Below are positions 11,261-22,005 of a DNA stretch of 64,000 nucleotides, one piece after another; position 1 is the stretch's first letter, and every line of letters begins with the position of its first letter. The DNA lies in contig NC_012874.2 in NCBI RefSeq assembly GCF_000003195.3, positions 1,581,001 through 1,645,000 of the forward strand, read 5' to 3'. The notes beneath the pieces were generated by a model. The model was not told the DNA's origin. It did no database searches and was given only the letters and a program-made list of their open reading frames with translations. Source of the stretch: Sorghum bicolor. Its lineage: Eukaryota > Streptophyta > Magnoliopsida > Poales > Poaceae. Both the position numbers and the translations under genes were made by a program.

Positions 11261-12101
11261 TGTTGGGACATGCCATATTCAAATGGACCAAGTCCCTTAG
11301 AAGAGGGCCTAACTAGAGCCATTGGAGTGGCATGTAAAACCAACCCCCACTGAGGGGTCGCTTGTAAATTTCCACTTGCCTATATAATGCCCATTATCAT
11401 GAGGGCAAGGGGGCTCTCTCCACTCTCACTATTTTTTCGCAAAACCCTAGCAGCTGCCTCACTCTCCCCCTCATCTGTTGGAGCCTTCAATGGTAGGCCT
11501 TCTCCGTAGAATCTTTGCACTAGACCATTGTTGTGCAGCCTTCTCTGCACAGCCTCCGTCATGGAGCCTTCTCCACAAATCCCTTACAGGGAACAATCAT
11601 CAAACCTCCATCTGAGGCCTTTGTTCCAGGCCTTCGCCTGGACCGTCGTTGAGAAGCCTTATCTGGCTAGACCTTCGTCTTGGACCTTCGTCGAGAAGCC
11701 TTCTCCAGCCAGGCCTTCATCTCGGACCTTCGTCGAGAAGCCTTCTCCGGCCAGACCTTTGTCTCAGACCTTCATCGAGAAGCCTTCTCCGACAGGGCCT
11801 TTGTAGTCGACCTCCTCTAGCTTGGCCTTCGTCACCGGCCTTCATCACCGACCTCCTCCGGCCAGGCCTTCATCGCTAGCCCCCTCCGATCTGGCCTTCA
11901 TCACCTGCCTCCTCCGACCAAGCCTTCGTCACTGGCCTCCTCTAGCCGAGCCTTCGTCGCTAACTTTCTCCCATCGTCCTTCTCTCTCTGGCCTTCTCCC
12001 GAAGACCTTCTCCCACCGACCATCACCAAGGGACCCTCTTCAGCTAGCAATCTCTGAGGAGCCTCCATCTCTCAACCCTGTTTGGGACGCTTGTCCCAAC
12101 A
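11261..12101 (+). mobile_element. LTR of a retrotransposon (5' LTR), 841 bp
   Basis: It begins TGTTGGGACA at 11261 and ends TGTCCCAACA at 12101, a perfect 10-bp inverted terminal pair with the TG...CA ends of an LTR. A TATA box (TATATAATG) lies at 11381-11389. The downstream two thirds hold about three copies of a 42-bp repeat (11655-11780; core GAAGCCTTCTCC, ACCTTCGTCGAG) followed by looser CCTTCGTCAC-type repeats. The primer-binding-like site follows directly, so this is a 5' LTR and not a solo LTR. No second LTR is in the window. Confidence 0.8.
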
Positions 12102-12330
12102 TTGGCGCCCACCGTGCTCGGCACGAGTAATTTTTTTTTGAGAAATAGGAGGTTCCAACATGTTAGACAACCTTCACTAAGCCTTTGTTTGCAGCCTTCA
12201 CTCGTGAAGCCAGCCTTCTTCAACAGCATTCATCAATAGAGTGAAGGATTGAACCTACAAGAACCCCCGAGGAAAGATAAGATCTTGGGGGCAAAGGTAC
12301 AATTTGCTCGACCCAAAAATGATGGTACAA
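12102..12330 (+). mobile_element. Primer-binding site and truncated retrotransposon interior
   Basis: TTGGCGCCCACCGTGCTCGG starts at 12102, next to the LTR end, and resembles the TGGCGCC-type primer-binding sites of grass Gypsy elements. Only about 200 bp of leader-like sequence follows, and no gag or pol frame remains. The right limit is approximate. Confidence 0.6.
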
Positions 12331-12980
12331 ATAATGTTTACATTTTGCAAAAGAAAATCTCATATATCAACAGAAAGCAACCATTTTTCGGTAGGGTGAC
12401 AAGAGTTTTGTTGTAGATTTGTTAGAAAAAGATAATCGCGCTGGTTTATAAAGAAAACCTGGCCAAAAACCATACAGCTTCGGTAAAGGCACCGGCACCG
12501 TGCCACAAAAAAAAACAAACTTGCTACGATCACCACCACCATTGCCACGCACACCCCTCCAATATTAATTAATACGACTGCCACATATATACACACCTCC
12601 GAACAATTATGCATGGCTGCCATGCATGCTCACGCGGTCACGCCTCCAACAACTACGACCCCTCTCTCAGACAGGAGAGCAGAGCACTACTACTACGAGA
12701 AACAAGGAGATAAAAAGGATAAGGGAAAAATTTTCTATGGAACCGGCTAATAAACTCCAGCCTCGGCTAAGAAAGTGAATCATGATCAACACCTAACATC
12801 TTCGGTGAGAAGAACATGTTCCAAGTGTGCAATTCTGTTGTTCACCTAATATTGTTGACAGGGATCAGCTAGCTTCTTATCTACGTACGTTGCTCGATCA
12901 ACAGCCATATGGGGTGCTCACACACATTGCTCGATCAATGCATGCGATCACCAACGGATGTTGATGCGTATATTGATATA
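12331..12980. other. Intergenic, no gene seen
   Basis: AT-rich unique sequence between the truncated retroelement and a Stowaway-like MITE. No supported gene. Confidence 0.4.
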
Positions 12981-13327
12981 CTCCCTCCGTCCCCAAATAC
13001 TGCTATTTCTAGCAGATTTCAAACAGATTAGTGTGGCAAACAAAAGACCATTCTACCCTCAATTAATTTGGGTTCCACCATTTAATCATGCACGTTAAGT
13101 CATAGTTCTCTGGTTCCAACGAGCTGCATTTAATGCCAACTAAACAGATTTAAACAATTACCATGCGCCAAAATACTACTCCCTAGAAGAAATTAAATGG
13201 ACTGGTGGACCACGAAAGTTCCCAGGAGAAATTAAATGGGCTAGTGGACCGAGTATGCTAGTAGAAATAGCAGAATATGTGGACAAAATTTTTTCCTAGA
13301 AATAGCAGTATTCACGGACGGAGGGAG
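12981..13327. mobile_element. Stowaway-like MITE, 347 bp
   Basis: Ends CTCCCTCCGTCCCCAAATAC and ATTCACGGACGGAGGGAG are inverted, with TA on both sides (12979-12980, 13328-13329). The same family and length occur at 20211-20557 in the opposite orientation. Confidence 0.85.
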
Positions 13328-13539
13328 TATATAAACTACTACTCAGTAGTATATATCATTATCTAAAAAAAACTCCGTAGTATATATATTTGCTTGATTT
13401 GTCCAACCATGTAATCCATGAAACAGGAAACAATGAACCCTACTGCCTGACCTATTGAATCCTTTTGTCGCTGTCGGAGTTTACTAGTACCAAGCGTTGA
13501 AGACCATGGCATTGCTGAATCCAAAGGTGAAGTATTCTT

Positions 13540-13797
13540 AGCTTGTTTCCTTGGATGTCTCGATGAATGCATGTCGTTGTAACGGCGGCCGGCAACAGCT
13601 GTTTGACAGAGACGCGACGACAATGACAAACAAATTAATGACCTAGGTAATTAATCGATACCATCAATATGATCAATGCATAAGATACAAGAGGATATGC
13701 CATAGCTAGGCAACCATATATACATGTATACCTGCCATCGTCGTCCAAGTCGACTGATCTCCGGCCAGTCGTTGTGTCAGGCAGGGCAGGGAGAGAA
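13540..13797 (+). promoter_or_regulatory. Promoter and leader of jacalin gene B
   Basis: Homologous to 4978-5254. The TATA-like stretch CATATATACATGTATA lies at 13715-13730, about 70-85 bp before the ATG. Conserved blocks between the two promoters mark candidate control elements; no specific factor site is claimed. Confidence 0.6.
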
Positions 13798-15488
13798 ATG
13801 GCGAAGCTCTCCGGGGCGGCCGTGCTGCTCCTCGTCGTCGTCCCCCTGAGCATGTACACCTACGCCTTGCTCGTGGGCATCCAGCTCGGGCGGGCGCTGG
13901 AGAGGGGGCCGGACAACAGCGTCGGTGCTAGCGTCGAATTCACCTGGCGAGGAGCCCTCGACTACGTCACCAAGGTGATCGATCACATCGTCGACAATAG
14001 CAATAGCTCCACCTTGTTCATGCATCATCTCCATCCATCAGTTACATATACGTTGTGTTGGATCTCTTCTAAAGGTGTAGAGATCATCTATCCAATCAAT
14101 CCCCTGCATGCGTCGTCGTCGTGTCATAAAAAGAGGTGATTAATTCGTTTGTCAATTGTCATGTACTTACTTGTTTCAGGAGCTTTGGGATATCAGTGTT
14201 TTGGGACGGCGACGAGGAGGCAGGCGTGGTGGAGTCAGAGAACTAGAACCCGTCGGTGTGGCATCATGGAGCACTAGTGATGGTGTTGAAAGCTCGTCGT
14301 CCTCCCTTCGTGAAGAAGCACTGGATTCCTACGTCGCCCTCCCTAAACTCCCTTCGGCTGATGGCGATGTTCTAAAGACAAACAGCAGGACAAATGCTAA
14401 CTCAAGTACCCAGAGACACTACAATAATCACACTTCGGTACGTGCATATGCATGCATGCTTTAATTTCTACTACTAATCTTTCTTTTCTGTATTATTATT
14501 ATTATTACTTCAGACTGTTTATATATGTACTTTTACAGTCGATCGAGATCAATTATTGTTAGCCACTACTGCAGAAATATATTTATATCCAATACTATTT
14601 TCAGCGCCAATTTTATTGAAACTCTTTGTGGTATTATATCACTATAAACTAAAACTGGTGGTGAAAATAATCTTTATTTACTGCCGGTTCAAGAGAGAGG
14701 AGCTAATGGTAACACAAAAAATTTTGCCTATATAAAAAGTAGTACTACTGCTAGCAGTATGAATATGAATATATGAATCTCTGAATAATGGATGGATTGC
14801 AATTGCATTTGCAGCCGAGGGGCGTGATGAGCATGGGGCCGTGGGGTGGATCCGGCGGGAGTCCGTTCTACATGCGCGTCGTCAGCGCTCCTCGCCTTGG
14901 TAGCATCGTCCTCTACCATTCCAGCGCCATCCACTCCCTCTCCTGCGAGTACACCCTCGCCGGCGACTATGAGGGCTCGCCGCACAGAGTCGCTGGTCCG
15001 TGGGGCCTCCCGGATTCCTACGGCTCCAGAGCAGTTCGTACCCAGGTAACGCCGATCGACCGCCCAGATCGATCCTTGTATGCATTTTGCTTGATTTAAT
15101 TTGCTTGATTGGCATGCATCTGCGAACATATATACAAATAATTCCTGTGCAGATCGACCTGCGTTCAGGGGAGCACATCACGGCAATGGAGGGGACGGCG
15201 GCGCTCTTCGCGAACGTCCCCACCGTGGTGATCACGTCGCTGACGTTCCGCACCAGCGCCGGCAGAACGTACGGGCCGTACGGCTGCGTGGCCCCGGGGT
15301 CGCGCTACTTCTCCGTGCCGGTGGCCGACGGCGCCTGCGTCGTCGGCTTCTGGGGTCGCTCCGGCTGGCTTCTCGACGCCATTGGTGTTTACATCAAGCC
15401 TTCTTGCTCGTCGTCATCATCATCATCATTATCATACGCGGCGGCATACAAGAAGAAATATGCATCCAGACGTCAGGGACGAAATTAG
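13798..15488 (+). CDS. Membrane-anchored jacalin-like lectin, copy B (4 exons)
   Basis: Exons 13798-13974, 14180-14437, 14815-15045, 15153-15488, all phase 0, predicting 333 aa. Same layout as copy A: hydrophobic N-terminal anchor (VLLLVVVPLSMYTYALLVGI), a linker exon rich in Gly/Arg then Ser, and one jacalin domain from GPWGGSGGSPFYMR through GPWGLPDSYGSRAVRTQ to GFWGRSGWLLDAIGVYIKPS. The first exon is shorter than in copy A because the donor AAG|GTGATC is used where copy A reads AAGGCGGTC. Domain residues are closely conserved between copies while the linkers diverge, which suggests selection on the lectin domain. The C-terminal tail is basic (YKKKYASRRQGRN). An intron 2 CACTACTGCAGAAAT near 14564 may be a CACTA scrap. 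Confidence 0.87.
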
Positions 15489-15897
15489 TACGGCTACGGC
15501 ACTGCGTATACTGTGACGATGATGCATGGAAACATAAATAAATAACAGCAAATCGCCCGGGCGTATATTGTAATAGACAAACTAAATCTGAGAAGACTTT
15601 TATTTGTGGATGGAGTGATTATCTAGCTGATCACTGGCATTTGTATGGCTGAAAAGACCTAAGCTGTGGTCAGACGCGTGGTCAATGTGGAATGCAAAAC
15701 CTATACCAATGACTGTAAGAGAAAATTCATGTTCATGATGAGACGACAACGACATAGTACTCTTCGTCTCTGTTACATATGCAGACTATTCCAGCCGCCA
15801 AATCTGACTAACCATTGAAATCAAAACCGAAGATCACATATAACCAACGAACTGATCAGTAGTTAATTCAGTAAACACACCACACCACCACTGCGCC
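15489..15897. other. Intergenic between jacalin B and GST
   Basis: The 3' flank of jacalin B and the 5' flank of the GST exon. No other feature seen; there is no clear TATA box upstream of 15898. Confidence 0.4.
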
Positions 15898-16338
15898 ATG
15901 GATCATCATCTCGAGCAACAAGCAGCAGAGAGCGAGAAGAAGGCGGCAGTGAAGCTGCTGGGCTTCTGGGCAAGCCCCTACGTGCTCCAGGTGAAATGGG
16001 CGCTAGCGATGAAGGGCGTCGAGTACGAGTACACGGAGGAGGATCTCCGGAGCAAGAGCGCCGAGCTGCTGGCGTACAACCCCGTGCACAAGAAAGTCCC
16101 CGTGCTGGTCTACCATGGCAGGCCCATCGCCGAGTCGCAGGTCATCCTCGAGTTCATCGACGAGGCCTGGAACCACCGCGGCGACCCCATCCTCCCTCGC
16201 GACCCCTACCAGCGCGCCATGGCCCGTTTCCGGGCCAGGTTCCAGCAGGAAAAGGTCTCAGGACTCTCGGTCATCTTCTGCTATACTAGGACATTTGACC
16301 AGACATTGACCATGCATGAATCGAAGATTTTGAGATGA
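15898..16338 (+). pseudogene. Tau-class glutathione S-transferase, first exon only
   Basis: The frame encodes the thioredoxin-like N-terminal GST domain: LLGFWASPYVLQVKWALAMK (catalytic Ser of the tau class within WASP), EYTEEDL, NPVHKKVPVLVYHGRP and ESQVILEFIDEAW (glutathione-binding ESQ motif). Residue 119 ends at AAG|GTCTCA (16254/16255), where tau GSTs normally have their single intron. Reading through gives 27 unrelated residues and a stop at 16338. I find no second exon encoding the helical C-terminal domain before the next gene. Tau GSTs are usually about 220-240 aa, so this is probably a truncated, inactive copy, though it could still be transcribed. Coding sequence of the exon itself is undamaged. 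Confidence 0.8.
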
Positions 16339-17742
16339 GGTGAGTGTGTGCTATTTCTAAAGTACAAGTACTAGTCTCTGATCCTCTGTTGCGTGCCTTG
16401 CAAATTCAGCCTAGTGTCTAGATGTTCAAAAAAACGCATTCTACAGAACTCTTCTATCCATATGCATGCGTCATAATCGGAAGCAAGATTTTGTACCTTA
16501 ATAACTGAACCCACTACTACCGTCGAACTTGAGGCATCCCTCACTCTGAGTTCTACACATCCATCACCCTTCAGATCTCCTTACCACCGGTAGAACAACG
16601 CAGGCATATATCTTTGCTGGTGATTGGTGAACACCAACTGTAACGACGCAACAGGTCATCATCGCTGGTGATTGGTGAACACCAACATCAAAAACCAAAC
16701 CGAGGTTCTTCATCAGGAATCGCAAGGTGATAACCTTTTCTTCCGTCGTCTTCTTTCAGTAAAGTTCGACCAAACAGCAATATGCATCTCCTCATCAGCT
16801 GATAAAACCAGCTAACGGCTTAATAGACATGTGCTGGCATTGGCATACAATGTTCGTAGCAAAAAAAAAAAAAAGATAAAACAAATAAAAATTCTCTGAC
16901 GTCAAATCTTAACCCACCAAACAAACTATTTTCTCCTTCATCAAATTCTAACACTCCTAGACCCCACACAAAATCACTACTAATCGGCTCAGACATGCCG
17001 GCTAGCGGGTTGTCTTTTTTTTTACAGAGATAAACCCCGTTTTTATAGAAAGCAAATTGTTTGATACAAACACACACCACACACGCACTGGGAAAACCAA
17101 CGTTTACATGCAGAGCTTAGCATCTAAATGAGACTGGACACAGCCAGCTAGCAACCAAACAAACTAACCGACTTAACAGCTACAAAAGCAAAGAAAAGAC
17201 CAAACTCCCAGAAAACGCCGACTCCATCACACATCTTTGTGCAAATTAAGAAAAGAATCCATCACTCGTCTTGACACGTCTTCCAAATACCTTCACCAAG
17301 GATGCGCCACCTAAGAAAAGACGCTGAACCAAACAAAAACCAAAGTACTAGATTAAGCCAGCAAGAACCAAATACCCTGCTCAGAATGCAGATTACAAGA
17401 TCAACCACTAAGACCTCTCGCCTGCAGACTTGTCTGTGTACAGAACATGTCAAATTTTTGCACATATTTATCCCTGTTCTAATCTATACCTAAATACCAT
17501 CAGCTTGTTTAACACTGGCTAGCAAGCAGGGCGTGCCTATTGGGCACTTAAATACAGCTTATGAAAAAGAAACAAGGCTTCAACTTGCATAGACAAAATA
17601 CAAAATATATTAGATCTCAACATTTCTCTTTAAGATCTGCTAGCATGTTGGTGCTCTCATACAGTACGGTTCAACGGTTCATGACAAGAAGAAACACATA
17701 AATAAAGCATAAAAAAGTGCCTAAAGTGGCAACTTGGGTGTG
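16339..17742. other. Intergenic, no gene seen
   Basis: AT-rich. Contains a 23-bp direct repeat (GCTGGTGATTGGTGAACACC core) at about 16616-16640 and 16664-16688. No GST exon 2 and no other coding region is supported. Confidence 0.45.
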
Positions 17743-19933
17743 CTAGTCCTTAGGTGCATATAACACCATACTAGACTTTTCGTATCGGTAAAATTTCATG
17801 CATACTACTGGCCTAGAGAAACTCTGAAATGTTTGGTACAGCTCCTTGGCCTTGACTTCAGAAATTGAATGCCATAAATTTACTGTCATCTCTTTAATCT
17901 TTGTCCCCCAATCAAACAGTCGTTTCACAAAAGCAACTACATGTTCAGTTCCTCCCCATCCATTGACTTGTACTTCTTCAAGGTGATTCAATAAAAGTTC
18001 CTCTGTTTTCCACTCTACTTGCTGAAGGCATATGCAATCAGATGTGCATACAGTTTGGGCCTGACACTAAGAAGTATGAACTTAATAAAATTAATTGATG
18101 ATTGAATGACAAAAATGAGAGAGTAAAATTGTCAAATTCCTGAACACTTTTGAGGTGCACCAATTTGTTGATATCAAGAACTACAAAAAAAAATTCAGCC
18201 TAGTAACTAGTTGCAGCAATATAATTTTAACCAACAGAAAAGATAGCACATAAGAGCAAATTTATGTTTATAAAATCACATAGAATTCCATGTAATAACA
18301 GAAATATGTTATTATTAAATGCGCAAAATTAAGGAGATTTTCAACCAATTTTAGTGCATAGGCTCTGAATGGACCTACATAGCCTTTATATTTTTCTTTT
18401 AAAAAATGAAATTACTAAAGCTAATTACTCCTTCAACTTTCTGTGCACTGCCATGTTATTTTCTACCTCTTATATACATTACCAAGGTTGATCCACATTA
18501 GTGTCATCCAACGACTCACTAGCAGAACCAACCGCATATTTCGAACAGGCTAAGAATAACTTGAAAGAGAGCAACTATTTACAGCCCAAATAGTATAACA
18601 ACAGTTAAATCTACAGAGTAAAGTGCTACCATTGAGATATCAAACAAACCATACATCCAACAAAAAAGATACAAATGCAGGTTTCTTCCCGTTACTTCCC
18701 TGGCAACTTAAATACTTACTCCAGTAAGAAAATGACTTGTGTTTTACCTAGGAACCATGTCTACCTAAATACAAACACATGTTTTTTTTAAAAAAAAAAA
18801 ACAGCATGCATCGGTATACCTTGAAAAATAGTTTCATAATGCTTTAAATTAATTTGTCTTTCAATATGTACTTTTACAAAAATTAATCGTCAAAAATGCC
18901 TTTTAGGGACCAAAGCGCTACCTTTTTCTGAGTCAGGAGAGAGTATTAGGTAAACAAAGAATAGGTTTACCTCTGATTTAGTAGCCACTAACTGCAGACT
19001 CAACCTTCTTAAACCAGTACACAATCTGAGAACATGGAATGTGCTGGCCTCAAAGGCATGTCCATTTGCCATTACAATTAGGCACAAAAATGTAATGTCT
19101 GGGAGCACTGCCATGTTTCCCATCATGTAGCCATAGTTCTCTATACCCTGTGTTTTCATAGGAAGTAAAACAAAGGGGGTCATACGTGACAGTTAGAAGG
19201 GGAATGAAACTGAAACCTATAGCTGTTTCAATGATTGTTGCTAGCTGACCATTGTTGTGAGCATAGACGTGCAATAAATCTAACAAGTTCATTCTGGGTT
19301 TCTTACAGAAAGCATGGCCATTGTGAGCTGCTTTGGACTATTTGTTCTCTAGAAAATACTTGGTATCTCATGTTTCTTGCAAATATAATGGAAAATAGTA
19401 ATTAAGTCAGTGTGCTCAGCGATGTTGGAGGGACATGACTTCTACTCCCTCCATCCCAAATTGTAAGTGAGAATCTTGCAGAGGTGAGGTGGAGCTCACG
19501 GCGAGGCCCTGAAAACCCAGGAAGAAGATCTTGGTGGCCTGCTCGAAGCAGGGGAACTCAAAAGCGCCTCTCTGCGCGGCCTCCTCCTCGCCGCCGCTGT
19601 CGTCCTCCTCCGCATCTTCCACCGGACCGTAGGTTTTAAGGGTCAGGTCGCCGGAGACGCAGCGTGCGGCGGCGGGGAGCCAGGCCGCTAGAGACTCGGC
19701 GGTGGCGCCGTCGGCCCCGACGAGGAGGTCGCGGAGGAGCACGCCGTGGCCGTCGAGGGCGTTGCGCAACCGGTGGGGCTCGGGGGGCGAAGGGAAGCTG
19801 AGCACCGGGAGGAGAGGCCAGATGCGGTGCCAGCGGTGGGAGAGGACGCGGGTCCGGGCGGCGGCACGGTGGTGAGCTTGAGGAGGATGAGGACGAGGAC
19901 GTCGTCATGGAGCGCACGAGGAGGAGAGCCCAT
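17743..19933 (-). pseudogene. F-box/FBD-type protein gene, decayed
   Basis: Read on the minus strand. From 19933 a start MGSPPRALHDDVLVLILLKL begins an F-box, but the frame breaks near 19860: the continuation RTRVLSHRWHRIWPLLPVL lies one frame over. That second frame runs through LLRDLLVGADGATAESLAAW and EFPCFEQATKIFFLGFQGL to about 19480, where it meets a Stowaway-like end. A further exon ending TGLRRLSLQLVATKSE at 18971 joins in phase to a last exon, 18060-17743 (AQTVCTSDCICLQQVEWKTE, then LLNHLEEVQVNGWGGTEHVV), which is a typical FBD C-terminus ending in a stop. F-box/FBD proteins are usually SCF ubiquitin-ligase adaptors. Frameshift and interrupted exon 1 argue for a pseudogene. The FBD exon is intact. 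Confidence 0.75.
19442..19475. mobile_element. Stowaway-like MITE end in the F-box gene
   Basis: CTCCCTCCATCCCAAATTGT is the inverted equivalent of the right end of the element at 49938-50196. It lies where F-box exon 1 similarity stops. No matching second terminus was found nearby, so it is a fragment. Confidence 0.55.
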
Positions 19934-20210
19934 GGCGCTTAGCGGCGCTCTCGCTGCCGCTGCTCAGCAGATCAGCTCCATCGAGAGTGAGAACGGGATG
20001 GGATTTGGGGATTTAGAGCATTACAAGAGATTAGCTAAATCATTTTTAAAGCTAAATTTAGCTATTGTTGAAGAAAAAAAATGTTTCCAACAGACTCTAT
20101 AAACGACTCTTCAAATTTAGTAACTCTTTATTTCACCTTATTCACTCTCTATTTTTGGATAACATACCTCACTAGTCATTCTCTACAGAGTCTGTTGGAG
20201 TACTCTAATA
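19934..20210. other. 5' flank of the F-box pseudogene
   Basis: Short intergenic segment. AGCTAAATTTAGCTA-like palindromic pieces at 20031-20065 resemble other MITE interiors. No gene. Confidence 0.35.
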
Positions 20211-20557
20211 CTTCCTCCGTCCCTAAATACTGCTATTTCTAGGAGAAAATTTTGTCCATAAATACTGTTATTTCTACTAGCATACTCAGTCCACCAGCCT
20301 ATTTAATTTCTCATCGGAACTTCCGTAGTCCACCAGCTCATTTAATTTCTTCTAGGGAGTAGTACTTTGGCGCATGGTAATTGTTTGAACCTATTTAGTT
20401 GGCATTAAATACAGCTCGTTGGAACTAGAGAACCATGGCTTAACGTGCATGATTAAATGGTGGAACCCAAATTAATTGAGGGTAGAATGGTCTTTTGTTT
20501 GCCACACTAATCTGTCTAAAATCTGCTAGAAATAGCAGTATTTGGGGACGGAGGGAG
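20211..20557. mobile_element. Stowaway-like MITE, 347 bp
   Basis: Ends CTTCCTCCGTCCCTAAATAC and TTTGGGGACGGAGGGAG, with TA flanks. It is an inverted copy of the element at 12981-13327; the length is identical and the interior closely similar (CGTGCATGATTAAATGG matched). Confidence 0.85.
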
Positions 20558-22005
20558 TACTTTTTTATCAAATATATTTTAGAGAGTAGCTAAATTAGTA
20601 AATTTGGCTAGTGTTTTTGGCTAATCTCTTGGAGATGCTCGGTGTTTAGTTTCCATAGAATCCAAAATGCAAAATGCCAATTACTTTGGAGTGATGAAAT
20701 GTAAAATGCCAAAATTTTTAGGGCCATGTTTAGTTCCATCCAAAATACAGAATTTATTATTGTCATAAAGCTTCTTGAGGCTCATTTTGGATTTTTTTGG
20801 CCTCAAGAGGCCAAAATCCAAAATGGAGAATAACTACCTTTTTACCAAATAATTAACATTGTGTTTAGTTTCATTTTGCAAAATAATGGACCAAAACCTA
20901 AAATTTTTTGAGAGAAAATGGGAACTAAACACCCCTTCAGGCACACCAAAAATCAAAAAGTTTTTAAAATTCTTCGTCACATCAATTCTTACGGCACATG
21001 CATATAACATTAAATATAAATAAAGATAAAAACTAATAACACAGTTTGTAAAAATCTTTTAAACCTATTTATTTTATAATTGGATAATATTTGTGAAATA
21101 AAAACGAAAGTGCTAAAGATCAAAAAAAAAAATTTAACAAGCCTTAGTTCACGCACGATCGCATTTCGCGGTGGAATTTGGAGACTGGGGCCTTTGTTTA
21201 TGCCTTGTTTAAGTTCAAAAAAAAAACCAAAAAGTTTTCAAGATTTCTTATCACATCGAATCTTACAGCACATGTATAAAACATTAAATATAGACAAAAA
21301 TAAAAAATAATTACACAGTTTGCCTGTAAATCACGACATGAATCTTTTAAGCATGATTGGACAATAATTAGCAAATAAAAATGAAAATGTTACAATATCC
21401 AAAACCAAAAAGTTTTCAGAACTAAACAAGAAAAACTAAAAAAATTTCAAGATTCCTCGTCACATAGAATCTTGCGACCTTAAATATAGTCAAATAAAAC
21501 TTAATTACACAGTTTATTTGTAAATCATGAAATAAATCTTTTAAGCCTAGTTAATTCATAATTAGACAATAATTACCAAATAAAAACGAAAGTGGGGGTT
21601 GATAAAATTAAACACACACTATAGTATTTTTTTATTTGACAATTACTATTCAAGTAATTAGACTTAAAATATTCGTCTTGTAAATTATCCTTTAGTTGTT
21701 GTTGTTTTTAGCTTTGCAAATATTACTCCCTGCGTCCCAAAAAGAGTGATGTTTTTGACCTTCACACATCGTGTTTGACCATTCCTCTTATTCAAAAATT
21801 TTCTCTAAATTATAAAATAAATAAATAATTATTAAAATATACTTGATGATAAAATAAGTCATAACAAAATATATGTTATTTAGACAAAAAAATTAAATAA
21901 GATGAATGGTCAAAATAAGATGTCTAAAAGTCAAAAACGACACTTTTTAAGGATAAAGAAAGTATATATTTAGTACTTTATGTATGTGTCCAAATATTGA
22001 TGACG
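20558..22005. other. Intergenic, MITE remnants
   Basis: No gene. A decayed element lies at about 20640-20935 (GTGTTTAGTTTCC to GGGAACTAAACACCCC). A GCCTTGTTTAAG element lies at about 21202-21430. A Stowaway-like element lies at about 21726-21961 (CTCCCTGCGTCCC start). Confidence 0.55.

Noticed and set aside
11528..12130. Pro/Ser/Arg-rich repeated open frames
   Set aside because: They lie inside the LTR and reflect its 42-bp repeats, not a protein gene.
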